Assembly (NCBI GenBank): GCA_004794785.1
Contig: SJOL01010424.1
Coordinates: 399,211-463,210 of the forward strand
Direction: 5' to 3'
DNA: 64,000 nt
Source: Opisthorchis felineus
Lineage: Eukaryota; Platyhelminthes; Trematoda; Opisthorchiida; Opisthorchiidae
Every line of letters begins with the position of its first letter. The stretch's first letter is position 1. A program made the position numbers and the translations under genes. Below the pieces are notes generated by a model, which worked only from the letters and a program-made list of their open reading frames with translations, was not told the origin of the DNA and searched no databases. Positions 1-11,449 of this stretch are shown here, piece after piece.

Positions 1-235
1 TTCCCAGCCCTGTATCTTGCTTGGCCTCTTCGCTACAGGTCCATTTTTACCTTGCAGCACTGGCCAGTGTGCACTTTTAGCTTACAGCCCTCAACATATC
101 GATCGTTCCAATCCAGCCCACTGTGTGTCGGCGCTGCTGGCTAAAAGGTGCACGTGAAAGCCTTTGGTGCAGTAACCTGCAAGTAGTGTGTTTGATGTTC
201 ACGTCAGAGCGCTTCTCGGGTGAATCACCCAACGG

Positions 236-487
236 GTGAGGTTTGCCGATTCTCAAGGTTGTGTGCAATTCGGCACTAACAGACTACTCAACTACAGCAA
301 CGTTCAGCTGTCCCATTCGGTTGCACTTTACGACCAAATTCAGCCAACTTTCACGCTTACAAAGAGTGAATTTAGGTGGCACGATGAGGGTGACTGGAAT
401 GTTGGTTTGAAAGGACATCTTTTGGCGAAAATGACTAAAGGTAGTGGAGCTTTAAGAGAGACCATAACGGGATCGTTGACGCAGGTG
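236..487 (+). CDS. Possible internal exon, unidentified protein
   Basis: An open frame of about 83 codons runs through this interval and is followed by a GCAG/GTGTAA donor-like site near 485. The translation is mixed polar and hydrophobic (it contains WHDEGDWNVGLKG) with no low-complexity bias. No family is recognised. The 5' boundary is unclear; the only nearby acceptor-like AG is at the start of the frame. It could equally be a chance open frame, because no phase-matched partner exon was found. Confidence 0.18.
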
Positions 488-489
488 TA

Positions 490-2820
490 AACGTATTTAC
501 AATCCTCACAAGAATTTTATGCCTCAGCTGCCACAATGAGCAGTCCCGTCTGGTTGGAATGTTTTGGTTGATTTTGGTAATTCCAAGGTCTGTCAGCAAG
601 GATGTGGTTTGAGATAGGTTACAAAACCGGACAGTTATTGCACTGCGCTGTCAGGCACAGGTCCTTTGCGTCGATACTGATGCAATGCGGTTGTTCGGTT
701 AGTGCACTGGTTAGCAACTGGTTTGGTGCCTACTCAGCATATCCATGTCCCATTTTCTAAAGTGGATTTTTACGCTGTACAGTTTACGAATGGTTCATCC
801 TCACAACACATCGCATTGTTCATCCACGCTGTCAGCCAACATTGGCAGTTGGTTGCGGGAGAGAGCAAATGACCACTGTTATAAAACCTTCACACTAACA
901 TGCTTGTGAGGCTTACAACCTAGAGCAAAATTTGTCAACATTGAGCAACAGAACTGTTGGTGCCAAAACATGAGGTGGTTTATTCCTAGACCAAAGCAGT
1001 TTGTACTGTTTTCAGTAACTTCATAGATGAGCACCTCCTTGTTTCTTCCCTCGTACAATTATTCTTTCTATCAGAGATGGTCGAAAAATTGCAATTCCAC
1101 ATGTAGTTAGTGTTCTTGAAAGCGTCTATTCTTTCTCTAAGCCAGATTGACGGCGTTATTGAGGTATGGATCAGGTAGTTGACAGCGAGCGCTTTGCTTA
1201 ATAATTTTATGCCAAAGAAGATCGATAAAGTATTGAACTTATTCAAAAGGGGACAAGCTCCACTGTTCACGCTGGTGCTAATGCAGAGATGTCTCTAGGT
1301 TTTGTAAAGCTCTTACGCAGCTGACTTGGATGGGTATGTGTTTTTGTTCAACCAACTTACATTGCTTTGATCATGTTATTCCAGTTTAGTTAGCCGACAG
1401 CAATTGTTCATGATTTGAGTATAGTAGAGTTAAATCAGCTTTCATTCACAAGTTCGAAGAAGAAGTAATGTTGAACAGCTCTTGTAAACTGAAGTGATGT
1501 TAAAGGGGGATGCAAGCGAATCATTTGATTCTGATATTCTTCAACCATTACGGTTCATTTAGACCGATATTTAAAACAAACAGTATTTTTTGATGGTATC
1601 TTGAAAACAAACTACTAATAAGATCGAAGGGATTTCGTCCATAGCCTACTACCACATTCGTCTCGCTGAGCTCATCAGTTTGACCTTGTCCAAGTAGTTT
1701 GAATTTCGACCTAACTGGACTATTAGATGGCTTTTGTGCAGCAGATTCCGATAGAGATGTTTTTTTTTTAAAACGAGAGATCTTTTTGAGTCGTAGTCTA
1801 ACATTACCTCACTTTTCAATTACTCGTTTTGCTCAATAAATTCAGCTTGCTTATTTTCGTAGAATGGCCCAAACTTACCGGGAAAAAGTTTGGATCAGTA
1901 CAATGACATTCTTGACTGCAGTTGCATACCAGTTAGTGCATTACATAGTACTCGTTCATAAGTGTTTTGTCCAAAATAGCACACTTCGATGTGAGATCCG
2001 TATTAACAGACTACACTGCTTATGTTTGCTACATATGGCACGAGGAGCTGGGTTTAGAAGGATAGTTTTTTTCATGGTCTGAGAGCATTTGATAGAATTA
2101 CGAGCAGGCCCAGCTGGAATCGGCTCTCCTTTTTGGCAGTGTGTGGCATTATCTCTGTCTCGCTGCTTTTTGAACTCATAAATATAACTGTACAGCGCAC
2201 ATTAGCCGGTCTCGACCAGTGCGACTGTGAACGGGTGCCACTCAGTTGAAGTGAACTTACTAACTGACCCAGCTAGATGGAGTTTGTTCGCTTCGTGTGA
2301 AATTGTGGGCACTCGTAAAAACTGGGCGCAGCGGCATAGGACTAGGGATTCCCACAGCATCAACCAGTGTATGAAAGCGCCTAAAAAGAATCACAGAAAC
2401 CCTTGCGTCCCGATCGCCTCGCAAGCGCGTAGGCCTCGCACTGTACCGTTATCTGGATGTTTGAACTCAGCGTCAAAAGGAGGACAAGAATCTAGTTTCG
2501 GATGCCAAAATATACTTGCAGTTCAACTTGAGCCAGTCTGCTTGGCTGAGACACTAAATAAGATGTATGGCAACGTTGTGTAAGAACCTTACGTTTAACC
2601 AACAGACAATAGTTGATGTAATCATTCTCGACCAGAATTAAAGGAATTTTCCAGAAGCGAAATGCTAGTCAAGAGTTTTTATGGAAATAACATATGAGGG
2701 AAGCCGTAGTCGGTCATGCTGATGATGCCCTCTTGATATGGTCCAAATCAAAAAGAAATAATAATTCGTGTACTGATGTAGAAATTCTGAGGCTTGAAGT
2801 ATTCCAGTTCTTCTGTTCTT
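490..2820. other. Intergenic or intronic stretch
   Basis: Apart from the short hammerhead-repeat fragment at 1,729-1,805, I see no supported gene here. Open frames at 1,864-2,082 and 2,227-2,583 (the first with an ATG after a T-rich AG acceptor-like tract) could be exons, but they lack matching partners and are not called. Confidence 0.4.
1729..1805 (+). repeat. Fragment of hammerhead repeat (3' part)
   Basis: The stretch starting TTTGTGCAGCAGATTC matches the 3' body of the hammerhead repeat copy at 6,139-6,210, including a shared GAGATCT.CTTGAGTC block. The ribozyme itself is absent. It is interrupted by a run of T. Confidence 0.4.
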
Positions 2821-2825
2821 TTCAG

Positions 2826-3003
2826 CAATCTAGACGATGTTGTTGAATTCGCTATCCGAAAGTGGAACCTACCTCATGTTGTAAACGGAAGTGGCTCGGA
2901 AGCGGGATCAGGTGCGCTAAGTAACTGTGAGAGGCTTTACAGTCACCGACGTCTGACAATGATATCCTCGAAGCTCCCGTTTTACAACACAAAGTTCCAC
3001 TAG
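2826..3003 (+). CDS. Candidate terminal exon, unidentified protein
   Basis: A strong acceptor (a TTCTTCTGTTCTTTTCAG tract ending at 2,825) opens a single stop-free frame of 58 codons, beginning NLDDVVEFAIRKW and ending in TAG at 3,001-3,003. The other two frames stop almost at once. The sequence directly after the stop reads GTAAGG, so a longer spliced form in which the exon ends a little earlier is also possible. The product is mixed polar with no recognised domain. Phase at the acceptor: one base completes the preceding codon. Which upstream exon it joins is unknown. Confidence 0.3.
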
Positions 3004-3009
3004 GTAAGG

Positions 3010-4440
3010 AGCTTTAGAAAAAACAGGCTTGTTGTTTCACAAACTTGCGAAGCTTTTGGAGGAAGAAGTCATTCCACGAAAGAAACAGTCGAAATGAAGG
3101 ACTCATTTCGTACAAAAAACACCGATATTATTACCACTGTTGTAGGACAAGGGGATACGACAAAATGGCTGTCTTCAGTTGACTTAATACTAGGAAAATC
3201 TGATTAATACTGGCCCCATCTGAGCGAGTCGATTGTATCAACAGTTCCTCATAAAGCAGATGTCATTTAGAAGTTTTACGACAAATCGGGTGCTGTGAGA
3301 AGCCTCAGTTTGAAACGAAAAGGGTTGGTCAGCTTATCAAGTTGGCATTGGATAGCCGGTGCACGATCAGCCTGACTACCACGTACGCAAATCAGCGGTC
3401 ATGACCTCAAACCCATCATCAGCTACTGAGTGCCGACAGCTTAACTTGTCATCAGAACAGAACATGCTGAAACAAGTTCATCGGGTCGAATCACCAAATC
3501 AAGTAGGCAGCTAGCTTGACCAGGTCAACTGTTTGGGCAGTGTGTGAGCTCAAACGGTGCAGCATAGCCTCAATCAAGACCAGTTAAAGAGGTCAAGCGT
3601 CAGCAACGTGACAACCTTTTTACAAAAAAATACCTGTGTATACGTATCACAGACTCAAAAACGAAATTGTTCACACAGGATGCGCGTACACGGTCAGACA
3701 TCAAAATTGGGTTAAAAGCTAGCGTACGTGTGCAACTGACCCTTTGAGCATTAGAGCCTCCAAGCATCTGAGCAATAATGAATATAAAAAGCTACACGTT
3801 TCATCTTGTTTAGAAGCCACGGCTACAAACACTTACTGTTTAGGTCAGTTGAGTTAGATACATTTGTGAGGTTGGGGTCGGGAGTGGACGTACGACCGGA
3901 CTATTAATGGCAAAGTATGAATTCAGGTCATTAGCGAGCTGTTCATTGTAAACTTGATGGATTTGAGAGAGGGAGAGAGCAGATGGAAGCCAGTCTGGTG
4001 TAAAATAGAATAGGATGTTGGTGATTCGCTCCCGACTAGTTCTCTTCCTGTCCATCAGTAATTTACCCGAAACATTTCGACCAACCTCCGAACCGACGGA
4101 CCACAGTATAACCTCATTGACAAGAGGACGACGCAAGCAGATCGGAATGTCGTCTTTGCCCAGTCGATAGTGATTAGGGTAGGTTGGTAGATAGAATCTA
4201 GACAAGCAGTACGTCTCCGTAATAACTTACAACTCCTTAAGAATGCTTCTATTGATTGAGAACATCTATAGGGCGTTGGCATGCACGAAGACTGACTTTA
4301 CTAGACATCAAGTTAACTTTCTTTTCGGAGCACCCTGGGGTTGATTTGCAAGTGGAGCAAGGCTCCATAAAGCATCGCTCTATGAACCAGTCAACACTGA
4401 TTCAAGTGATCTGACCTGTGTGGTTGAAGATTTAAATCTT
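3010..4440. other. Stretch with no supported gene
   Basis: No recognisable coding region, RNA gene or repeat was seen. Minus-strand open frames at 3,840-4,282 overlap in two frames and carry no domain. Confidence 0.4.
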
Positions 4441-4448
4441 TTTGACAG

Positions 4449-4534
4449 CTAATGCGATTTGCATTGTTGGTTCATCAGGATGAAACAGGTTTCTTGACTG
4501 GCGAGCAACACTTGATAGGATTGTTTTCCGGTCA
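4449..4534 (+). CDS. Candidate internal exon, unidentified
   Basis: A pyrimidine-rich acceptor (AATCTTTTTGACAG ending at 4,448) and a consensus donor (TCA/GTAAGT at 4,535) enclose 86 bases open in one frame. The frame encodes LMRFALLVHQDETGF followed by LTGEQHLIGLFSG. It enters in phase 0 and leaves two bases over. No family is recognised. The pair of good splice sites is the main support, and the length alone would not exclude chance. Confidence 0.3.
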
Positions 4535-4578
4535 GTAAGTGTGAACTCTCATCATCCTATGCACCGCTGTTACACGGG

Positions 4579-4696
4579 TTAAGCACAGTTAAACACTGAT
4601 AAGTTGAATAGCTGATGCCTTTGAGAATTCGTGGTTGCCTCTCCCTTGTTTTGGCATTTAAGGGTCTGGCGAATATGGTTGAGTTCTGGATGTGGA
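4579..4696 (-). CDS. Candidate 3' terminal exon (minus strand)
   Basis: On the minus strand, a strong acceptor (TTTGTTTCGGTTTTGCAG) precedes a 39-codon open frame that starts PHPELNHIRQTLKC and ends in TAA at 4,579-4,581. One base completes a split codon. The minus-strand frame at 5,937-6,139 ends at a GTATGT donor with two bases left over, so the two are phase-compatible across a 1.24 kb intron that contains the 5.0-5.4 kb hammerhead dimer. The product is unknown. The exon lies only 45 bp from a candidate plus-strand exon, which weakens both calls. Confidence 0.25.
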
Positions 4697-5010
4697 CTGC
4701 AAAACCGAAACAAAGAGTTATCAATGAATAAATATGTCACATAAGATGCGGATGCATACTGTGAGGCCAGTGAATCTTACGTTGTAAAATACGATATTGC
4801 AGATTTGACTTCAAAGCCATTGAAACCCATGACGGAAGCTTACGTCTGGGAAGCCAATAGTTTTAGTGTGCTTTCCAGGGCAGCTATGCAACATCTTGTG
4901 GGATGCTGTCCACAGCCGACATCAGTTTTCGATAAGGCCCTAGTTTAGAGGCTAAATGAGGACCCAAACGGGTTCACTTCGAAAAACAATCAAAATCCAT
5001 AACTAACACG

Positions 5011-5425
5011 AACAGACGCTCGACAATTACACTCATTTGCATGTCGATTTGGTTCTGACGGGAGACTCACCTGGAATCCAGCTGAATCTCTCATTTAAGA
5101 TATTCTCAAGCAACTGAATGCGCTGCACCAGGCCGCCTCATGTTTCAGCTGGTACTGTATTCGAGATATCGCGATGCATTGTATAGACGTGCCACATAAC
5201 GCACAAGGTTGCTGAAAACTCTTCGATAGCCCACAAACGGTTTCACCCTTCTTGGGGGTCATCAGGTAGGCCCCGAGTTTCCCTCAATCTTATGTTCTAC
5301 TTGAACTCAAATTGGACAGAATTCGACAACTACACTCATTTGCATATCAATTTGTTTCCGATGAGAGACTCACCTGACGCCTATCTGCATCGCTCGTTTA
5401 AGATGCTCTTGAGCCCATAGATTAA
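5011..5425 (-). repeat. Hammerhead repeat, partial tandem dimer (303 bp period)
   Basis: The same segment (ACTCATTTGCAT..., then AATTTGGTT, then GGGAGACTCACCTGG) begins at 5,031 and again at 5,334, giving a period of 303 bp. Between the two copies lie the repeat body and one hammerhead ribozyme (5,205-5,291, minus strand). Read on the minus strand, the order is segment A, ribozyme, body, segment A. A monomer flanked by partial duplicates is what is expected of a hammerhead-processed tandem repeat such as Sm-alpha repeats, Penelope pseudo-LTRs or retrozymes. That assignment is inference; the tandem arrangement is directly visible. Confidence 0.75.
5205..5291 (-). ncRNA. Type I hammerhead ribozyme, core kept, stem II end mispaired
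   Basis: On the minus strand the core elements appear in order: CTGATGA (complement of 5,259-5,265), a C-rich/G-rich stem II with an AAGAA loop, then GAAAC (complement of 5,240-5,244). Stem I pairs GCCTAC with GTGGGC, and outer stem I pairs GGAAACTC with GAGTTTTC. The base before the predicted cleavage site is T, which fits the NUH rule. The first stem II pair (C opposite T) is mismatched, so activity may be reduced compared with the 16.9 kb copy. Stem III is minimal, as in Penelope and Sm-alpha hammerheads. Confidence 0.7.
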
Positions 5426-5589
5426 CCCAGACGTTAGTTTTGAAGCAGCAGTTATAACTTCTGGTGAATACTGAAGAGATTCAGTACCACTTGCATTATG
5501 CTCACACTAGGAGACAAACCTGGTCAAACACCACTGTTTAGTTTGTAAAACATTCCTCTTGGTTTCCGAAATTCCTCTGCAATTTTCAG

Positions 5590-5724
5590 CTACCTGGTAC
5601 TGGGCACAAGACACCGCCCACCAAAAAGGGTTCACCCTCGATAAAGGCCGAATTGGCTGCTTCATCCTGGTGGCCTCGATCCGAAAGCGCACGCCACTGA
5701 TAACTGCAGCAGTGGATTCAGAAG
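5590..5724 (+). CDS. Candidate internal exon, unidentified
   Basis: An acceptor (CCTCTGCAATTTTCAG ending at 5,589) and a donor (GAAG/GTGGGT at 5,725) enclose 135 bases open in one frame, entering and leaving in phase 1. A symmetric exon of this kind can be skipped without a frameshift. The translation begins TWYWAQDTAHQKGF and ends RTPLITAAVDSE. No domain is recognised. The open frame continues beyond the donor to 5,795, so an unspliced reading cannot be excluded. Confidence 0.35.
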
Positions 5725-5936
5725 GTGGGTTGTTTCAGGCAGGGTTCACAGGCAGGCTAGAAATACTATGGCCAGTCCATTTACTTCGAGTTTGACGCTG
5801 TCGGCAGTATTCCTAGGAAGATCTGTGTATGGTAATCGCTCAGAAAATGAAATATTCACAGGGAAGGCTCAAGTAACTGCATTGCTGGGCAGCTTCTCTT
5901 AGATGGAACCTTACGAGCAAGTTGTAAGTTACATAC

Positions 5937-6139
5937 ATCAGCTTTTGGCAAACATGATCTACTGAAACTAGTTCAATACTGGGATGATAGACTGATTTTG
6001 AACCGAAGTTGGTGTTAAAGGGAAACTGGTCAGAAGTCTGGCTTAACCTCCTGTTCACGGATTTTTCCAACCAAATGAGATGTCCAAACACCAAATCATA
6101 TCGTGGATATCGTTCCAAATGTATTGCGAGACTGTCTTT
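5937..6139 (-). CDS. Candidate exon (minus strand)
   Basis: A minus-strand open frame encodes LERYPRYDLVFGHLIWLEK and continues to VDHVCQKL before a GTATGT donor (complement of 5,931-5,936). Two bases are left over, matching the exon at 4,579-4,696. The 5' limit is uncertain; an ACAG acceptor-like site lies near 6,135-6,140, just inside a hammerhead-repeat fragment. No family is recognised. Confidence 0.22.
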
Positions 6140-6345
6140 GTGCAGCAAATTCGGATGAAGAATTCAGCCGAGATCTACTTGAGTCATAAATTGCAAAAGA
6201 GTGTCTAACTCCACTTGTGTACGCTTCAGAATTGAAGCAGGAAAAAATAATGACGGAAACTCGGGGACTGCGCTTACTGGATGAGCTCTAAACGAGGCGA
6301 AACTGGTCATGGGCTGTCCAGGAGTCTTCACAACCTTAAAATAGT
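6118..6345 (+). repeat. Diverged hammerhead repeat copy
   Basis: The body at 6,130-6,210 resembles the copies at 1.73, 11.45 and 60.7 kb. It is followed by a plus-strand ribozyme relic at 6,252-6,338. In the relic the CTGATGAG box carries an inserted G (CTGGATGAG) and the loop of stem II is enlarged, while GGCGAAAC, the cleavage-site region and the stem I 3' strand (CATGGGCTG) survive. Predicted to be inactive. Confidence 0.6.
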
Positions 6346-6349
6346 GTTG

Positions 6350-7110
6350 GATCTAGTCACTAATTTTGCGCCTTTCACTTACAAAACCTACCTTCATTTT
6401 GCATGGACACTGTCACCATAATAAAGGTTCGCGCAACCCGGTTAGGAGGTACACACTTCCAAACGCCACCTAAAAAGCATCAAATATTTGCGTTGCGTCA
6501 AAGCTTGTGCATCATTTCATTGTAAATATCTACACTTTCTCAAATAGCAGAGCTCATAAAATGTTTCCTTGCATGTTTCCACCAAAAAAGGAGTTTTTCC
6601 GTCTGATGCCGAACCAGTGCAATAACATTCGGAATAGAGGGGTCAACAATCTCCAAGATCGGAGCGCGTATGCCGCACCCTAACACGTCTCCAACACCAT
6701 GATGAAACTTCCACAGGATTATGCATGTGACTGCGACGCGTCAAGCCCGGTCATGGTAGTCCGACCCATGAATCTCACCGTCTCACTCATTTCTTGATCA
6801 TTTATGTCATATTTTGTTCTTCCGAGGACGTTTCTTATAGGACGGACGACTGTTGTATCTACAAACGACGAATTTGGTAAACCTATCATCGATAAAGCAT
6901 ATCAGTTTCGGTTGAGTCCGGGTCGTAATGATTCTCTGCCAACTGGAATCGACTTGTCTTATGTGTGTGCCCCCTTTAGGGACGCAACCACCTAAATGTG
7001 ACGACCAAAACTGGTCCTTTATAGGAAAAACCAGAAAGACACCACATGTTGGAAGAAGCTTTAAATGAGCAGGCAAGAGTGAAAGTTGTTCTCTGCTGGT
7101 GGTTGTTTTT
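6350..7110. other. Stretch without a supported gene
   Basis: An ATG-initiated frame at 6,804-6,995 (MSYFVLPRTFLIGR...) is open for 63 codons. It has no splice signals or recognised domain and may be transposon-derived. Nothing else is supported. Confidence 0.3.
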
Positions 7111-7114
7111 TCAG

Positions 7115-7210
7115 ACTGGGACAGCACTAGTACCAAAGCTGCCTACAAGCTCGTTAGCCCTACATGACCACATTGAAATGTTTGAGAGGAACTGGTACTG
7201 GCATGCATAG
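7115..7210 (+). CDS. Candidate short terminal exon
   Basis: A long pyrimidine tract (TGGTTGTTTTTTCAG ending at 7,114) precedes a 31-codon frame ending in TAG at 7,208-7,210. The translation is TGTALVPKLPTSSLALHDHI followed by EMFERNWYWHA. The other frames stop early. Phase 0. The frame is short enough to arise by chance, and the acceptor is the main evidence. No partner exon with matching phase was identified. Confidence 0.22.
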   Translation, partial: TGTALVPKLPTSSLALHDHIEMFERNWYWHA

Positions 7211-7214
7211 TGTG

Positions 7215-9490
7215 GTTTTACCTAAGTTTATTCGAATTTAGATTTCCCTATTACGATGTAGTAATGGTATGATAATTCAAATTGTTCCATTTTGGAGGAA
7301 ACTCTCTGCAGAGAGTCGAACAGGTCGGTTTCGTTTGGCCCGTGAAATATGTTTCACCAGTAACGTCCTCGCCTTGTGGCGATCTCCATAAGAGAAGACA
7401 AATGTATGCGTGGCAAACTTTTCGAATATACCTTGTTTTCATGTTCTTATTACTAAGACCTGATTGACCACTAGTCAAGCCCTCATTACGTTCTGCCACT
7501 CTTAACCATTGTCGAAAAGTAGTTGGTTAAGGGATTCGAAAAAGTCCTTAAGGTTGACCGATTTTTCACACCGATAACACGTGATATTATATTCTGAAGG
7601 GTAGAATGTGTTAGCTGTACTCGAATGAAACTCCTACCGTTGTTGGCATTAAATCTAGCTGTCTGTTTACTTCTTTCAAGTTATGGTAAGAAGGGACAAC
7701 TTTCGGCTGTTCTCCGAAAGCGTACAGCAACGGAAAACTCTCTATAAGAAGAGAAACGCGTAGCAGTATCTTGAGGGGGAGCAAGTGTAAAATGATGTCC
7801 GTTTGAATGAGGTACCTTGTGAAAGATCGTTCATTTTGAATAGGCCTCTCAGAGAAGATGCCAATCAAGTTCATTCCCCGTCAAATGAGACTAACAGAAG
7901 GTGGTCCCTTCCGATAAAGGGCCATCTCTGGGAAGGAATCAGCCAGTGAAGGAATCTCCAAGATACCAATATACCAGAAATCTGAGGACTGGTTTCTAAA
8001 AAAGGAGATCGGGTAGAAACCATGGTATAGTAACCCTTAGTCACTTGGGAGAGCAGTTTCGTCTTCGTGCCTTTGGTTAGAACATGCGGGATGCCCATGC
8101 ACGGAGTTCATATCTTGGTTTTTGAGGGAGTAAATTTGGCACCAACAAAAATCTTGAGTGGCCTTTGTTGAGAGCCTCATGGCGGCCCCCCTAATGTATG
8201 TATTCCAAGTCACACCTCACGGAACGACTATGAAGTTATCTGAGTTTGGTCTATCATGTACATTTTTTGGAAGGATCCGCCGGAGTTGGCTCCTAAGTTG
8301 CAGTATCCACCTGAAATCACTTGTCCGACGTCCTTGCAGAATTCAAGCTTAACTTTGGATACTTGGAAAGTTATATTTTAGTCTTCATCTTCACAAATGC
8401 CAACAGACTTTCGGAAGACAAGATCCTCAGTCTGTATGAGTACTAACTGACCATTTTAATCACTAAGGTCGATCATTTGATTAAAATATGACTGCACAAT
8501 GACTGGCTTCCGACCATGGTTCAAGGTCCTATCTCGAGGTCTCACTGAAAGCCATGTGAGTTGATTCTAAAATGCATACAGTTAACCATCACGGTCGGAA
8601 AAATCCAAAACAAACGTAAAATATCAGAACCAGCATGAGTGGTACAACAGTTAGGTGACTAGACAGGTTACACACTCAGTCATAAGGAGACGATCTGGGT
8701 TTGGAAAACCTTGTTATTTCAGTCTGATGAATACTGTAAATTGGGGTATTCAAACGATCAGATTATATATGGCTAGTGCTGCATGGATGGCTCTCGATAC
8801 TTCATTCCACAAAGTTGGGAAAACAGATGGAAAGGAAAAAAGTACCGTAAACCTAAAACAGCATGCCTAATTTTATCAGGGCAGTAGGGAGACGTTGGTT
8901 TCGAGATCCTAAGTTTCCAGATTACTTTCCCTAGTTAGAAACGTAGAGTAGTGTATTTAAAGGTAGACAACGTGGAAGAATTAAGTGTAGTATATCGAAC
9001 AACATTGAAAAGGGGTGAAGAGGATCAGTTTCATGGTAGGCGTACAAATTGAAACTGTGGTTTTTGTGTGCACAGATTTTCCTGCTGTGTTTTCGACACT
9101 GTTGGTTCACAGAAAGCCAGGGGCTCGGGGTTTCAACTGCCTAACAATATATTGAAAAGAGTGAGTAGGGGCAACCATGATACTTTTAGAATCCGATAAC
9201 TTCCGTATAGCTGTTTGTAGTATTGAAAAAGTCACTTTGTAAGATTTGATACAAGCTTTTTGGAAATATGTATTTACGGCAGTGAAGTTTGAGTGTTAAC
9301 ACTGATGCTTCTGTCTCCGATGATGATGATTTTGGGAATATTCAGAGATAATCTCGATCAGCTCTAGCAATGTAAGTAAAACTGTGGATGCAACTGGACT
9401 GGTAAATGATGTGGCAAATAGAATGTTTAGACGTAATTCCTCTAGCTGTGTAAATAGTGCGCAAAAAGTAACGCGATAAATGCTGTCTAA
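7215..9490. other. Intergenic or intronic stretch
   Basis: No convincing coding region was seen. A weak tRNA-like SINE head occurs around 8,636-8,705 (it shares a GTRATACAAC-like motif with the minus-strand element near 28.65 kb). Otherwise I see nothing. Confidence 0.35.
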
Positions 9491-9499
9491 AGCAAACTT

Positions 9500-9700
9500 A
9501 CGCCCTCGTTTATGATGATCCAGCTGAGTTCCAGTCAACTGGACCAAATTCGTGTACAAATGAGAGTATTTGTCGAATTCTCTCAAATAGGTTGAGGGAA
9601 CCTCGGGACGACGCCTTTCTGCTGAGCCCCAAGAAAGGCGAAACCGGTCGTGGGCTGTCGAGTTCTCAGCAACCTTATGAGTATTGTGTTACATTTAGCA
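9500..9700 (+). repeat. Hammerhead repeat copy with ribozyme relic
   Basis: Segment A (TCGTTTATGATGATCCAGC... to AAATGAGAGTATTTGTCG) leads into a plus-strand hammerhead at 9,589-9,676. The CTGATGAG box reads CTGCTGAG, losing the invariant core A, while GGCGAAACCGGTC and the 3' strand of stem I (GTGGGCTGTCG) are unchanged. The flanking AGGTTG/CAACCT stem extension is retained. The core substitution should abolish cleavage. Confidence 0.65.
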
Positions 9701-9709
9701 AGTCAAGAA

Positions 9710-10590
9710 GTTGGATAGAGAGGACAAAAGTGTCACCGATATCTCAACAACAAGTAGAGAGTAACTTGGGGAAAACAACACAGGTCAAACAGTATTTATA
9801 ATTCACATTCCTTTCATATGAACAAGTAGGATGTTTGGCTTCACACGCACTATTCAAAGTTATGGCCGAAAGTAACAATTAAAATATTGACAATATATCG
9901 TATGTAGATTGGAATTTTTGAAAAACCATGACCCAGATGGATTCCCAATTTTACTAGGAGAAATACAGCCGGAATGATAGCTACTGGGCTGCTCACTGTA
10001 TTGCGATCAATATATCCATAAGACTTTCTTTCCAACTAAAAACGGGCATCTTCTGGACGCAACAAAGTGAGGCACTGAAGTAACGCTAGAAGAAGAGACA
10101 ATGTTCCTGGTTATGTAGTCCCACAAGTAATCTATTGTCCGAATTTATTCAGTGGAGAGTTTTGGAAAATGGTGAATTGCAACAGCAAATAACCGGATGC
10201 ATTCAAAATGATGACAGTGGCAATTGAGGTTTAAATTACCTTCATTTTAGTCCAGGTATTATTATTATCATTACTATTTTTAATGCTTATTGATTTCCTT
10301 CATATGAAAAAAATATCTGAGCCAGGAACAAAATTTTGCCGACTGCATCTTCACGCGGTAGGTCTCCACAGCATTGGTGCGACAAGAAATACATAGAGAT
10401 AACAAGTTTAATGAGGACTATCGAGACTCGCCCCAGATTTGTGGGCCCACCTCATTCACTTGTATTGAGCTAATCCTGAATCGATCACCACATCTTACGG
10501 AACCCACTGTCAGATTCCGTGGGCCCAGTATTTGTGTCTCAGTTGTTCAACGACTTCGTCATTCATTTGACGCGAATATTATATGAATTG
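9710..10590. other. Stretch with nothing recognised
   Basis: AT-rich sequence with an ATT/ATTATT-rich patch near 10,260. No gene or structured RNA was seen. Confidence 0.35.
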
Positions 10591-10592
10591 CT

Positions 10593-10790
10593 GAGCTGAA
10601 GATATCTCAGTGGTTAAGGTGCAGAATTACTGACCGGAAGGTCCGTGGTTCGAGCGCAACCTCTGCATCTCGACTTCTCCGGTCTAGGCTTGGTCAACCC
10701 GGCAGTACCTAAGCCCTCATGCTTCCTACGGGTAGACCGACAGCTATGAGTCGAATGGGTGTTACAGCTGAAAGCTTATTATTATTTAAA
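10593..10790 (+). mobile_element. tRNA-derived SINE, copy 1
   Basis: A pol III A-box-like sequence (TCTCAGTGGTTAAGG) is followed by a B box (GGTTCGAGCGC at 10,647-10,657) spaced as in tRNA genes. A shared unique body follows (TCTCGACT..CTCC..TCTAGGCTTGG), with a 3' end rich in TTATTATT. It aligns by eye along its length with the elements at 33.79 and 45.22 kb. An internal pol III promoter would drive transcription; mobilisation by a LINE is inferred from the family type. Confidence 0.75.
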
Positions 10791-10794
10791 CTGA

Positions 10795-11445
10795 ACGATA
10801 TGCTGCTAGCAGAAAGCAATACATTAGGAGAGACGATCAAATTGGTGGCCTTTAACCTTTGCTCTTTGCGTCTTTCTGCCACCCTTTTGGCATTATAATA
10901 TAATTGTATGTTTTGACATTGTTCTTTTCGCAATTCTGATTACTGTGTGTGGAGTTGTAGGCAGTTTAGTGGACGAAGACTGAACTATACCCCCAGGAAA
11001 ATGAAGCGAAGAAGTCTCGGAGACCACACTGAGAGCAGTGGACTAAACTTATTCGTCGGTAAATAAGCTGGTGGACTGCAATGAATTGGGGGTAGTCCCT
11101 ATAAAAAAGTGGTTTTCAATCTTTATCGCTTCAAAACTCCTCTTTTAATAGTGGGCGACCCAATGTTCTCAGCTGAGTTGTCACATATGGCATCGTTAAA
11201 TCGATACTCGATTGAATTAATCACTATTTCAGGCCTTCATTCATTTGATGACAAAAGTAGAGATGGGACATTGTTGCGAATTTCGGAGTCCTCAGCCTGC
11301 GCGTCACCCATCTTTATGATAGTAATTCTAACTCGCGGAGTACGTCTCAACGTAGAATGTTCAGCTTTGTATTCGTCCCTCCATACATTCAGAGGTGGTA
11401 TCGTTTTGCGCTCGAATTGCCTCCTAGTACCAACTGAAGCATAAG
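10795..11445. other. Stretch with no supported gene
   Basis: The longest frame (11,109-11,444, plus) has no splice context or domain. Nothing else is evident. Confidence 0.3.
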
Positions 11446-11449
11446 ACAG

